Shown in pieces: positions 41,297 through 51,365 of a DNA stretch of 64,000 bases. Both the position numbers and the translations under genes were made by a program. Numbering within the stretch: the stretch's first letter is position 1; each line of letters opens with the position of its first letter. The notes under the pieces were generated by a model. The model did no database searches, was not told where the DNA came from, and saw only the letters and a list, made by a program, of their open reading frames with translations. Source of the DNA: Choristoneura fumiferana (lineage: Eukaryota; Arthropoda; Insecta; Lepidoptera; Tortricidae); NCBI RefSeq assembly GCF_025370935.1, contig NC_133496.1, positions 12,143,707-12,207,706 of the forward strand. Direction: 5' to 3'.

Positions 41297-42689
41297 TAAA
41301 AACGTTTTACCAAACGGTCAAAACGCTCGAATTTAACTCTACTAGTTGAGCCCGGCCTGCAGAAAATCTATAGATATTCCCAATCTTGTGGCTTTTGTGC
41401 TGATTTACATGTGATTTACAGCTTGTTAACTAATAAATAACTTCTCATCTGCCTTATAAAAACATCATATAACTTGTCAAGTGCTAGTCAATCTGGCGCA
41501 CCAAGGTTCCGTACGCACAATATTGAAAATTTCGTCGGTTATTTTCTGAGCATAGAAGAGCAATGTATGTCTGTAATTTTTGTTAGATTTTTCTGTGGCT
41601 TTTTAAATGTTCGTATCAGTTGTTTAAAAAAATAAGACGTGATGACGTGAAAGGTAAATTTTACACCTCTTTTTTTCATAAATTTTGATGAATTGAAACA
41701 AAAAAGCTAGCAAAATGCAATTGTTTCAGTTCATCGATATGGACCTCCGCAAAGTAACGCCCGCTTCAACAAATTACGTAGGTTTTCATTAATTTTCTTA
41801 AATAAGGTGTAACATACAAATGACAGAATAAATCGTTTATTTCAGAAAATCAAATAATTATTTATAATAATAGTTCAAGACTGTCTACACATTTAAAAGT
41901 AGGTAGAAAAATAATGAAATAATTAATAATGATGCAAAGGCTATTTTAAACCCAGCACATCTAGGATTAGCGTTACGATGACTAAGACTTCTTATACACC
42001 CGAAAAAAAAATCCAAAGGGTCTTGGTTAAATGTCTCAAGCAAATCTCAACCATATAGAGGTACATTTTATGTTATAAGTGTGTTGAAACAATTTCTGTT
42101 TTAGGTCCAGAAAATTTTCTATTGTACCTACATATATTTACCTATCCAGTTGTTTATTGTAGGCAAAACACTTGGTCTACCATTTCCTGAAATATATTAA
42201 ATTGTGCGTAGCACTTTTAAGGCTTCTGTCCCCATTTTTTCTGAAAGATCAAGGGCAAGATCTTGGAGTCAAAGCGCCAAGAAGTCCTTTCGACATCTTT
42301 TTCTCGAATTTTCAAACCCAACATTTACGAAGTCAAAGAGTTTGTCCCAAACAATATGACATCTGCAATTTATTTGCTTTGGCTCTCTAGTATTCCCTTG
42401 TCTGAAAAATAAAACATTAACTAACGTCGTATTTAGCGAAAAAATAGCGTAAAATAATAAAAATCTGACTCAGACGTGCGTCCGATTTCCATTTTTTTAA
42501 ACTGCAGCATAATTGATTATTGTATGGACATTATAACCATATGGATATAATCATTGTGGACTTTATCAGCAATAAAATATTTTTGGTATGGATTTCAGAC
42601 CACGGGTCCATGGGGACCGGGACATTTAAAAGGAATTCTTAGGGCCGAAGCCAGTAAGAAGTTCTTTGGTTCCATATAATATCATTTAA
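41297..42689. other. A+T-rich spacer
   Basis: One recognised scrap: GATATGGACCTCCGCAAAG followed by TAACGCCCGCTTCAAC at 41738-41773, which matches the 3' end of retroposon family E (55.15 kb). The frame at 42172-42390 has no motif. Confidence 0.45.
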
Positions 42690-42732
42690 AGCTATCCCGC
42701 GAGAACTATGCAATTTTCCGGGATAAAAATCA
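42690..42732 (-). mobile_element. Helitron scrap
   Basis: GCTATCCCGCGAGAACTATG then CAATTTTCCGGGATAAAAA is the reverse complement of the Helitron interior. Confidence 0.55.
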
Positions 42733-43622
42733 TCATTTATTTTACATACTAACAACTATTTTACCAACCAAATTCCACCCAAAATTAGGACATTCCAGGA
42801 CATTCGTAATAATTTTTCTATGTCAGACAGACAAACACACATGTGAATGTGACCCTTATGTTACGTTTTTCCGTCCGAGTCGCGAATCCTAAAACACGAG
42901 TAAAAAATACTAGGTCATAAAATACGCGATATATCACGATTACCGACGCGTACTTTCTATTATTTCGCCCCATATGTCCGCTCGCTACGTAACTGGCCCC
43001 TCGTGTGTCTTCGTTAGAACAAATGCTGTGCGTACGCGGCGACCGTGATTCAGGGGAATGGGAGACTATCCTGACAAGAAAATATAGTAATTTGACTTGT
43101 CAAATCATACCCAAACTAGGTATTTCAAAAGGAAAGGCCGTATACTCGAATGTAACTAGTGTTTACCCACTGTTTCGCACGCGTACCATCCAACAGTTGA
43201 ATTAAAATTCCGAGACTTTACTAAATTCAATATAGGAAGTCCCAAAATTTAGATTCTGGATTTTATTAATGGTGCAACTTTTTTTTATCGTAACATTATG
43301 GGTTGATTATACGGCTTAGGATTAAAAAAATTACATACTTAGTTAATCCTGGGTTGACAGTTCTGCACATTTTGACCTTACTTAACACTGGGTAAGCAGT
43401 TCACTCGTCTTAAGCAAGAAATTTCTTGAAAGAATCAAAAAAGTGGTCCTGAAATGGTCTTATTTAATGAAATCAAAGTATTGCTCGGCTGATCTTCCAT
43501 AGCTATAGGAACAAAAAGCTCTTTCATTTCCGCCATCAATAAGCTCCAAAAATACACGTACCTACACTTGCAAGTTAAAATAAATAAGCACTTATATGAT
43601 AACCTAATTAACTTAGAAAAGT
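42733..43622. other. Spacer
   Basis: No recognised repeat. The frame at 43005-43205 has no domain. Confidence 0.4.
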
Positions 43623-43677
43623 TTAATTACCCCTTTGTCATTTTAAAGTTCAATATTCCAAAAAGAGCAGAACCGAT

Positions 43678-44070
43678 TTTTAAATAAATAAATATCATGG
43701 GACACTTGACACCAATTACACCGCCGCACATAATGTGCGGCAACACATGCTGAGTGGAGACCCTTTTTGGTATCCTGCCGTGTCACCAAGTAACATAGTT
43801 TTAGTGCTAGTTCTAGTCTTAGTTTTAGGTGGTACTTTTGGAGCCAAAATAAACCTTTATTTCTTTCTTTCAATTGACCTAGTCCCAAACTAAGCAAAGC
43901 TTGTACTATGGATACTAGGCAACGGATAAATATACTTATATAGATAAATATATACTTAAATACATATTAAACATCCAAGACCCGAGAACAAACATTCGTA
44001 TTATTCATACTAATATCGGGACCTCAAGCTCCGTAGTCAGGTTCTCTAACCACTTCGCCATCCGGTCGTC
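43678..44070 (-). mobile_element. SINE family A, itself carrying an insertion
   Basis: On the minus strand the head contains GATGGCGAAGTGGTTAGAGA (box A region). Box B is partly deleted. The tail is AATATTTATTTATTTA-like. The SINE is split at CAATT by a 153-bp insert. Confidence 0.85.
43718..43870 (+). mobile_element. Retroposon family H, inserted in a SINE
   Basis: Starts near CCGCACATAATGTGCGG, contains GGCAACACATGCTGAGTGGA and GACCCTTTTTGGTATCCTG, and ends AATAAACC...TTTCTTTCTTT. CAATT is duplicated at 43713-43717 and 43871-43875. The TTTC-rich tail marks retroposition. A longer copy with its own insertion is at 61.92-62.30 kb. Confidence 0.8.
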
Positions 44071-44215
44071 AAACATACCTTAAAACCGCCGCGAAGAAAT
44101 ACACTTTCACGTAAAAATATCCGCAATGAAATCCGCCCATCCGTTTGAGAGCTGACTGACATTACAGTGACGTCAAACTTATAACACCCCTCTTTTTGCG
44201 TCGGTGGTTGAAAAG

Positions 44216-44547
44216 TGATCTATTTATTTTTGGCCGTCAATAGCAATATTTAGATCACGTTGTCCGTTATCTCGTTGACTCTCAAATTTTGTTCCAAAGT
44301 CCTTGAACTGTTCCCCATTTTATAAGTTATCACGAGAACCACTCAGATCATCCTCAGTAAACTTTGAAATCCCCCAAATAAGTAGCACAAGGTTCCATGA
44401 TACTTTTTCACTGTGTTTAGAATTGGTCTTTTACACGGGTCTTTTATACATTTTAAATAAAGTGTCTTCCTGAGTGTTATTATAATTTAACGTGGAATTT
44501 CGTTGTAAATTTTTCATTTTTACTAAGATCGATGTTTAGACCAGAAG
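44216..44547. other. Spacer
   Basis: No feature was recognised. Confidence 0.4.
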
Positions 44548-44757
44548 CAGCTGTTACCCGCGACTCTGTCCACGTAGAATTCGTTTATCGCTATCCGCGG
44601 GAAATATTCAATTTTCCGGGATAATAACTATCCTATATTCTTCCCCGATCTTCAAACTATCTGTATACCGAATTTAATCTAAATCGGTACAGCGGTTTAG
44701 ACGTGTCACGTGAAAAGGTAACAAACAAACGAACAGACTTACAAACTTTCGCATTTT
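44548..44757 (-). mobile_element. Non-autonomous Helitron, minus strand, next to (GAAA)n
   Basis: All internal landmarks are present in reverse (CAGCTGTTACCCGCGACTC, TATCGCTATCCGCGGGAAAT, CGGTTTAGACGTG). The 3' CTAG end is mutated to CTGC. Its 5' end meets the (GAAA)n tract. Confidence 0.75.
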
Positions 44758-44763
44758 CAATAT

Positions 44764-44803
44764 TGAAAGAAAGAAAGAAAGAAGAAAGAAAGAAAGAAAG
44801 AAG
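44764..44803 (+). repeat. (GAAA)n microsatellite, tail of a minus-strand retroposon
   Basis: Nine to ten GAAA units with one GAA slip. On the minus strand it is the TTTC tail that follows AATAAATGTCTTC, so the microsatellite is a retroposon tail beside which the Helitron end sits. Confidence 0.9.
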
Positions 44804-45190
44804 ACATTTATTCACTTACACAGAAGACACACATATACAGCAAAATTAACACAAATAAAATAAAAATTACAGAAAACACATGAAAACATTAAATACAATA
44901 TACACAATGTTGTGTATATTGGTGGGATGGGAGATTCTCTAGTTAACAAGGTGATGCGATTTAACGAAAGTGTAGTAGCTAGCTGAAGCCAAAAATAAAA
45001 TTGTTTTTTGTTAGAATTTTATTTATTAAAGGTTTTTGCTAACTGTACGTGCACTGGCATCGTATCTAAGTAATCCTACCATCCGATCGCTAAAACTGGA
45101 TAATGTGGTAAAAAAGTTTTTTTTTTCATTGTCTCTTTATGAATAAATAAATAATAGTGACCTGTGTGCTACGAATAGCCTGTGTGTTTT
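44804..45190. other. A+T-rich DNA, probably retroposon 3' untranslated region
   Basis: The first 100 bases are likely the 3' part of the minus-strand retroposon named above. A perfect palindrome (arms CAATATACACAA) lies at 44896-44921. Confidence 0.4.
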
Positions 45191-45340
45191 ATTATGTCTA
45201 ACTAATATTTTATATTTAGAAATAAACAATTGTGGCACTACCTTACCAGGGTATATAATGTTGTAAGAACTAGAAAAACTCTTCTGTATTTTACGTTTTT
45301 ACCAAATAAATGAATACTGTATTATATTGTATTCAAAATG
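45191..45340 (+). mobile_element. Probable LINE 3' end
   Basis: TACCTTACCAGGGTATATAA, then CCAAATAAATGAATACTG and a TATTATATTGTATTC end look like a non-LTR 3' untranslated region. No coding part is present. Confidence 0.35.
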
Positions 45341-45719
45341 ACGCAGTTTGAATGATCTCTTAATAATGTTAAGGCCTATTGGGAACGCCTAAAACGTTTT
45401 CGCACGTACGTACATTTTCCGGGTTCTTCTCCAGGGTTAACAGGGTTCCGTGGTGAAACAACGCCGACAGAGCCTTACTCGATTACCTAATAACAATTGT
45501 ACGGTCAAAGAAACTGAAACGTGTATCATTGGTTGGATTGGGACTTTTTCAAATTAAGATGGTCTATTTACAGATATTACATTATATATTCGTTATTAAA
45601 AAAAACATTCGTGTGTTTTGCTTAGCTTAGTAATTCTACTTGATTTTTAACTCTACACTCGTAGTACCTAATTGTCAGTCAGTCTTCGTCGTTTTAAGAA
45701 GAAAATCAAACTGACAGCA
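45341..45719. other. Spacer
   Basis: Nothing was recognised. Confidence 0.4.
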
Positions 45720-45805
45720 AATGGCGATCATAAAATTATCTAAATAGTTTGCAACCTCGCTAAAACATTTAATCGGCGTATGCATTTGTAACATTTAGAC
45801 TGGGC
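45720..45805 (+). repeat. Repeat shared with 30340-30403
   Basis: GCAACCTCGCTAAAACATTT, AATCGGCGTATGCATTTGTA and a CATTTAGA end are in the same order as the 30.3 kb copy. Confidence 0.5.
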
Positions 45806-45969
45806 ACAAAAAAATGCATTTAAAAATACGGACATAAACATAACCTGATTTAAAGTTAAAGCATAGTGTAATCGATTCTACTCTTGATTCAGAGCAAACT
45901 ACTTTCTGGTTTTTAGTTATTTAATTAACACCTTGTGCAGTATTTAATTGAAGGGGAAGTTTCTAGTTC

Positions 45970-46035
45970 CTTTGACTGTACGGTGGCGGACCCTTATGTG
46001 TGCCAGACCGACTCGCACTTGGCCAGTTTTTTCCG
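45970..46035 (+). repeat. Tail of repeat family P
   Basis: GCGGACCCTTATGTG and CCGACTCGCACTTGGCCAG then TTTTTTCCG. Confidence 0.55.
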
Positions 46036-46469
46036 TATTTGATAAGCTTAATGCGAAGTTCTGAACACATTAAGATTACATGCACGTAGAATAGCTGCGT
46101 ATGTAAAATATTTTTATCAGTGCTCGTGATAAATTGCCTGACTTTGGGGATTTTAGACTTTTTTGGGAAAAAGATACCGAGAATTGAGCTCCAACGTGTG
46201 GGAGTTTTATAGGGCTTGTTACATGTTTTAGGTTCAGATTTTTATTCTATGCTTCTTTTTCGTAACCTATTGAAGGCTCCCCCCTTCTTTTCGCCACTCG
46301 TCTCTGCTGTCACTGACACTATCATTATACAAGGTGATCAATACAAATGGAGAAGTCAATATGGAGAAGTCAGTAACTATGAGAGATAGCGAAATCTGTT
46401 CTTAGGAACCATAGCGTTGATTTTATATGTAAAACTTATAAAAATAGCATTAATATTTCCTGACATAGC
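46036..46469. other. Spacer
   Basis: No feature was found. A GTCAATATGGAGAAGTCA near-repeat occurs at about 46351-46372. Confidence 0.4.
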
Positions 46470-46528
46470 GCCAGGTCGGAAGGTGTGGAGGTCAAGAGGA
46501 AAGGGCCTTTGCCCAGTAGTGGGACCAT
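46470..46528 (+). pseudogene. LINE tail fragment
   Basis: TCGGAAGGTGTGGAGGTCAA and GGGCCTTTGCCCAGTAGTGG are a 3' coding end of the RTE/SINE-tail type (in-frame QQW equivalent lost). Confidence 0.4.
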
Positions 46529-46627
46529 ACGTATAGTTGAAAAAGAACTCTTAATCCCTAAAATTTAGGCAACTGCCAGATATACTGGTTTACTCGAAAG
46601 AAACCGCGGGTAGAGGCTCGTAATAAA

Positions 46628-46772
46628 GTACGGCAAGGACTTTAATTAATGAGCCAACATGGAATCATTTCACACAAAATGTCATAGGGCATTAATTAAC
46701 AAGGAAAATCGTAATGACTTTTGCTTTGAAAAGGTTCCATGATGGCTCATAAACTAAAGTCCTTGGCCGTAT
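46628..46772. mobile_element. MITE, 44-bp arms
   Basis: GTACGGCAAGGACTTTAATT, ATGAGCCAACATGGAA and their complements (TTCCATGATGGCTCAT, AAAGTCCTTGGCCGTAT) form the arms. Total 145 bp. Confidence 0.8.
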
Positions 46773-46792
46773 ATACGATACTTCTGGGCTTT

Positions 46793-46981
46793 GATAATTT
46801 AACCCACGTTGGCTAATAGGCTACTGATTACTATGTAATACGATACATCATTGAACTAAAAAAAAACTTCTATGGAGTTTGTGTCTCAACTACTATATAA
46901 AACTTAATTTTATTTTCTCATTATTTTTTTCTCTTATATCATAATTAAGTAATCAGTAGCCTTAACGTGGGTTAAATTATC
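46793..46981. mobile_element. MITE, about 38-bp arms
   Basis: GATAATTTAACCCACGTT and GGCTACTGATTACT pair with AGTAATCAGTAGCC and AACGTGGGTTAAATTATC. It lies only 20 bases after the previous MITE. Confidence 0.8.
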
Positions 46982-47010
46982 GTACAGAATGAGCTCATTT
47001 AGTTACTAGC

Positions 47011-47439
47011 CAATGAGGGCTATCGTTTTTTGTCTCACTAGATGGCGCACTGTAGCGTGAGGTTTTTTAGTATGGCTTTCAAAGTCTGTTATTACGGGCG
47101 TGAAAACAAAGTTTAGATTAAAATCACATTTAATACACCTTAAAATCGTGCCATAAAAATATCGAGCATGCCACAGTGTTGCATAGTCCCCGTTTTGTTT
47201 GGAAAAAAGGGAGGACAAAGGTTTCCGAAAGACAAAACTGTCTCAAAACACAGACATTCATTGCCCCGGAACGCATATTTGCTATAATTAATTTGAGATG
47301 TTGCAAAATATTCACAAATTTATTTTAATTATAAATAAACCCGCGTAGCTCACCCAGAAACTATGAGATTTGACATTTCGGAGACCTCACGCTACACTAG
47401 CGCCTCTAGCGGCGAATTCATACGCGATAGCCCTCATTG
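47011..47439 (-). mobile_element. MITE family A, 429-bp copy, inverted
   Basis: It has the same length and 15-base ends as the copy at 22562-22990, in opposite orientation. The 61-codon frame (47315-47130, beginning MNILQHLKLIIANMRSGAMN) is open and nearly identical in translation to the other copy. Confidence 0.85.
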
Positions 47440-47465
47440 CAAGCAAGACCGTGACGTCATAAAAA

Positions 47466-47520
47466 CCTCACGATACTAACGCCATCTAGCGATATTTCAC
47501 CTGTCTTTTAGCCCTCATTG
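47466..47520 (-). mobile_element. MITE family B, one arm
   Basis: CTCACGATACTAACGCCATC, AGCGATATTTCACCTGTC and a GCCCTCATTG end are one arm of the element at 22356-22547. It sits next to family A with the same relative order and orientation as at 22 kb. Confidence 0.7.
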
Positions 47521-47676
47521 TTTTAACACCATGTGTCATTGTCACCCTATTCTGGTGTGGAGGAAGCTACACGCACAGTAAATCCCGCCAAACAACCAAT
47601 TGCCTCAAATTGATACTTACTGGCTGTTATCAATGCTATGTTTCAAGTTGTAGCATAGTCTCATGTAGGTAGGTAT

Positions 47677-48649
47677 AGTCAACGTCATAAATAAGTGATC
47701 ACTTTTGTACATGTCGCTTTCAGTCGTTACTTGATTTCGTATGGCTTTTCAAACATAGCTGGATAGGATAGCTGGCAACCCTGACCACGCTCAAACGTCA
47801 AAATCGACACAGCTGTTTTAAATTATTAAGCTAACCGATGTGGCGACGGCACGGTTGGTGTATTTTGCTTACTTTAATAGCATTATTTCGTACAGCCTTA
47901 TTTTATGGGGATCTGCTGCAGACATTGAGTCAATTTTTATCTTACAAAAGAGAGCAATTAGAGCATTTATAATTTGAAGACGCGTGAATCTTTAAGATCT
48001 TTTTTTAAGGAAACAGATATCCTAACCCTGCCGTCGCTTTATGTTTTTGAAATAATCATGTATGTTAGGAAGAACATATGTGATTTTCCCACTAACGTCG
48101 ATAAGCCAAAGGCTACTAGAACACAGGGAAGCTTAAAGTTCCATCTTACAGACTGGCTAAAACAAAAAGTCTTTTCTGGGAAATTGCATACGTTTTTATA
48201 ATAAAATTCCAAAAAATATTACAAATGAAACGGATACAAAATTCAGATCTATTGTCAAGAAGACATTAATATCAAAGGCGTATTATAAAGTTAATGATTA
48301 TATCATGGACAGGGATATTTGGAAATAATTCCGATCCGCATTAGCGATCCCTTCAAATAGCGAACTACTGTGTTAAAAATAAAGTTGTGTTAAATACTTG
48401 TGATGTATACATATCATTTAATAATATTGTAAATCTGTTTTAAAAAATATATATATACCTCGTTGAGTTTCTTGCCGGATTCTTCTCAGCAGAGGTTTTT
48501 CCGAACGGTGGTAGATTTTTCTTGACATTCATAAGTGCTTGTTATAGCCTAAATTGAATAAAGATATTTTGACTTTGACTTGACTTTGACTTTGACATGA
48601 CGTTAAAGTGATAGGGTACAAAATTGATCACTTATTTATGACGTTGACT
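47677..48649. mobile_element. Terminal-inverted-repeat element containing a LINE end
   Basis: The 34-base arms at 47677-47710 and 48616-48649 (AGTCAACGTCATAAATAAGT ... and its complement) differ at one position. Almost all of the interior from 47873 is a LINE 3' end, so the original element was probably about 250 bp. Confidence 0.75.
47873..48598 (+). pseudogene. Jockey/CR1-type LINE, 3' end
   Basis: Translated pieces across frames read ISYSLILWGSAADIESIFIL, QKRAIRAFII, then RESLRSFFKETDILTLPSLY and VFEIIMYVRKN. This is the C-terminal region that follows the reverse transcriptase in Jockey/CR1-like ORF2 proteins. At least one frameshift and several stops are present. The 3' untranslated part ends in AATAAAGATATTTTGAC and a (TTTGAC)n tail. 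It is 5'-truncated and dead. Confidence 0.8.
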
Positions 48650-48810
48650 GAAACTAATTTTAGTGGCCGCTCGCTCAGAATAACTGGCAGTTTTAATCAG
48701 AACCAGATGAAAAAAAAAAAAGGTTTGCTTTTGTTAGGTAATGTGGACCACTCTACATACAAAATTGTCTGTTACTGTATACATTTGAGGGCCAGATTTT
48801 TTGCCGTTCA

Positions 48811-49002
48811 GTACCCTTAGTGTAAGTTTTCGGTTACAAAATACGTCTCGATCGCGTTCGCGTTAACATCTCAATTTGTATGGAAACACTAACAGCGCCT
48901 CTAGCAGAACGTTTGCGATGTTTGTGTTTGCATACAAATTGAGATTTTAACGCGAACGCGATCGAGACGTATTTTGTAACCAAAAACTTACACTAAGGGT
49001 AC
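48811..49002. mobile_element. MITE with about 85-bp arms
   Basis: The ends are GTACCCTTAGTGTAAG and CTTACACTAAGGGTAC. The arms continue through TCTCGATCGCGTTCGCGTTA and ATCTCAATTTGTATGGAAAC. It is the reference copy for the fragments at 4770 and within 36431-36868. Confidence 0.85.
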
Positions 49003-49082
49003 AGTATAGTAGGTACTCCTAGATTTTGAGTTACACAACCGCGACTAGCTGTGAACACTAATTTGAATTTTGAATAATTTGT

Positions 49083-49241
49083 ATTGAAAATACAAACTGA
49101 AATATAGATGCACAGAAAAACCAGAAAAATAAGACCAGCACTGGGAATCGAACCCAGTTCCTCGGCATTCCATGCCGCGTGCTATACCGCTACACCGCTG
49201 CTGCACTGCTGTGCATCTATATTTCAGTTTGTATTTTCAAT
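49083..49241 (-). mobile_element. SINE family C head inside a perfect 33-bp inverted repeat
   Basis: 49083-49115 and 49209-49241 are exact reverse complements (33 bases; outer end ATTGAAAATACAAACTGAAA). Between them, on the minus strand, is a tRNA-like head with a perfect T arm (CTGGG-TTCGATT-CCCAG) and a GTGTAGCGGTATAGCACG box A. A SINE body (49209-49325) continues to the right in the same orientation as at 30.6 kb. The arrangement is body, head and inverted piece of body. Confidence 0.8.
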
Positions 49242-49374
49242 TTAGGTTTTACGGGATGACTGTAAAAGTTAAAATTTGGAATTGAAATAAAAAATACAAA
49301 AAGATTCCTAAAAAACAATCATAATTTGTATTATGCCGCACGAAAGCCCACCAATCTAGTTTCAGTTTTGGTCA

Positions 49375-49480
49375 TCATCATTATCATCATATCAGCGTTA
49401 GGACGTGCACGTATCTACTGTTGGACATAGGCCTCCCCCAATCATGAAGTAATCGCCACGCTTGGCAAGCGGGTTGGCGA
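49375..49480 (-). pseudogene. LINE tail fragments
   Basis: An ATCATC tail, then CTACTGTTGGACATAGGCCT and CCCCC on the + strand mark an RTE-type 3' end on the minus strand. AATCGCCACGCTTGGCAAGC and GGGTTGGCGAGCGCAGT belong to a second LINE tail. Confidence 0.5.
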
Positions 49481-49593
49481 GCGCAGTATAGAACGTAAGG
49501 TTGCCAAGAAGACACTGCCCATTTTCTGGTATTACCCCTCAGCCGGTTTCAAAGGCACAACAACATTCTAATGGCGGAGCCCCTCGGCACTGC

Positions 49594-49708
49594 AGGGCTA
49601 CTACGAAAGTCGAAGTTCGTATCGTGCGGTCTCTCTGACACTTACACTATTTAATACGAAGAGGGACGGTACGATACGAACTTTGTTTTTCGAATTTCAT
49701 AGTAGCCC
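49594..49708. mobile_element. MITE family F, copy 5
   Basis: GGGCTACTACGAAAGTCG leads to the core in reverse (ACACTATTTAATACGAAGAG) and an ATAGTAGCCCCC end. Confidence 0.75.
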
Positions 49709-50275
49709 CCCCTATTTCGGCCAACTTTCAGCCAAAATACATTCGAGACAGGTCGGACACTAAATGAACGGAGGAAAAGTACGCAGTGGCGCCGGGCGAG
49801 CGTTGTTGGCGCGTAAATATTTCTTTTTCTTTCCATTTTGGTCGCTTACCGCAAAGGAAGCACGCCGCCATAATTTGTAGTCCAATAAATAATTAAAATT
49901 ATTCGCTGTTATCTCCGAAATGCTCGCCCAAAGATAAAGATATTAAGTATTTGCGAGTTTTTACATTAATCCAGTAATGGGGTTTGTATGCAAATGTTAT
50001 TGTTTCACCTTTACCGGGCTTGAGAGCGTCTTTACGATATTTTGAACGAAATTCTGAGTTTACTTAAATGAGTTTAATTTTATTACGATGCCTAGAGATT
50101 GGGGTTATCAATTTTAAATCGTAAGATTTTTTTTTTATCACAAAGATGTCAAATTTTAATAAAATAATAATCATTGTATTGTACTGATTCTGTTGAGGAA
50201 AATACAGTCAAATTGACAATATCCTCGATTTTACAAGCTTTTATTTAGTTTCACCTGTCCCGTTGTCTGTCTGTC
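49709..50275. other. A+T-rich spacer
   Basis: Nothing was recognised. Confidence 0.4.
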
Positions 50276-50525
50276 TGTAATCAAATCTTGCAAGTTAAAT
50301 TTGCCCAACTTCCAGTAGTCAGATTGACTTAAAATTTGGAATACTTATGTAAATCGCATGACAATACAATAACTTAGTAGTGACATCCTGGTAGTCCGGC
50401 CAGGATCGACTCCGCAGAACAGAACTCTTCAACGGTTAATAGAATCGACTTGAAATTTGGTATGCAAATGTAGTTTGGGTGACGATGCAAGTACAGTCTA
50501 CAAAAAGTAAAGTCAGCAAAAAAGC
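50276..50525 (+). repeat. Interspersed repeat with two internal half-units
   Basis: AGATTGACTTAAAATTTGGA (50331) and AATCGACTTGAAATTTGGTA (50443) mark two related halves about 112 bases apart. A CTGTCTGTCTGT run precedes the first. Class unknown. Confidence 0.5.
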
Positions 50526-50671
50526 TTCTATTAAAAATGTGTTTTTTTATGGTTAGGTTATTTTTGGGTCGATTAATAATAATAAGTCCGGAAAATTTAG
50601 TTTAAACACATTTTCCAAGCGTGACGAGTATTGGCAAACCCCTCCCTCGCCACTGAGGACTCCCTCCACAC

Positions 50672-50745
50672 TCCGTCATGACGCTGATGCATAATTTTGG
50701 GGAAGGCATGTCCAACAGTGGAGGTCCCACTGCTGATATGACGAT
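50672..50745 (+). pseudogene. RTE tail fragment
   Basis: TTTTGGGGAAGGCATGTCCA then ACAGTGGAGGTCCCACTGCT and GATATGACGATG, a worn copy of the RTE 3' end. Confidence 0.6.
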
Positions 50746-51292
50746 GAACCATGAAATTAAGAATCTTTAATGACACGTCGAAGCCATGTTGTTACAGTTC
50801 TCGTAAAAAATGGCACATTCACCAATGAAGGTTGACCACCCCTGCCTTAAACGTTTACAAACTGGTATCCAACATAAGTATTTGATCCAATTTATTTAAA
50901 AAAGAATTACGTTGTTTCCGTTACCGACTAAAGGCAAGGAAGTCGACAAGAAAAGTAGCTGTCAAGGTGCTAGGAACAACTACGACGGTCGATGTTAAAA
51001 TCTATTACTTTCGGTTAGGGTTGCTCATTTGTTTCCTACCCACCTAGTTTCCTGAACTTAGTTAAGTCAACATATGCTGAGGTAACACTGCGGTAAAGTT
51101 GCCTAATTGTTTGAAAAAATAGACGTTTATTCTCTGTTTGACGTAGACAAATGTCAATTTGACAGATAAAGACAAACAAATGTCAAGTAGGCAGGATTCC
51201 AATATACGTAAGTTTAGTATAAATAGAAGCTGCATTATTTTTCCCTATAAGGCAGCTATAATGACATAGTAAATACTTAATAATAAATATCA
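50746..51292. other. Spacer
   Basis: ACAAATGTCAA words are repeated at 51147-51186. No feature was otherwise found. Confidence 0.4.
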
Positions 51293-51365
51293 TGGGTTAT
51301 GCATAGTTTCCGCAAGATATCGATTAACCAATATACTGTGCAGACGGAGTCAGGGGCAACAGCTG
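51293..51365 (+). mobile_element. Helitron 3' fragment
   Basis: GCATAGTTTCCGCAAGATAT then GCAGACGGAGTCAGGGGCAA and CAGCTGG (mutated CTAG). Confidence 0.55.

Larger units (their letters stand above)
43623..44215 (+). repeat. Interspersed repeat family G, interrupted by a SINE
   Basis: The left part (TTTGTCATTTTAAAGTTCAA, GAACCGATTTTT) and right part (CAAACATACCTTAAAAC, ATCCGTTTGAGAGCTG, CACCCCTCTTTTTGCGTCGG) join as one family G copy when the SINE at 43678-44070 is removed. Confidence 0.8.

Noticed and set aside
44764..44803. (GAAA)n as a regulatory GAGA-type element
   Set aside because: It is the tail of a minus-strand retroposon.
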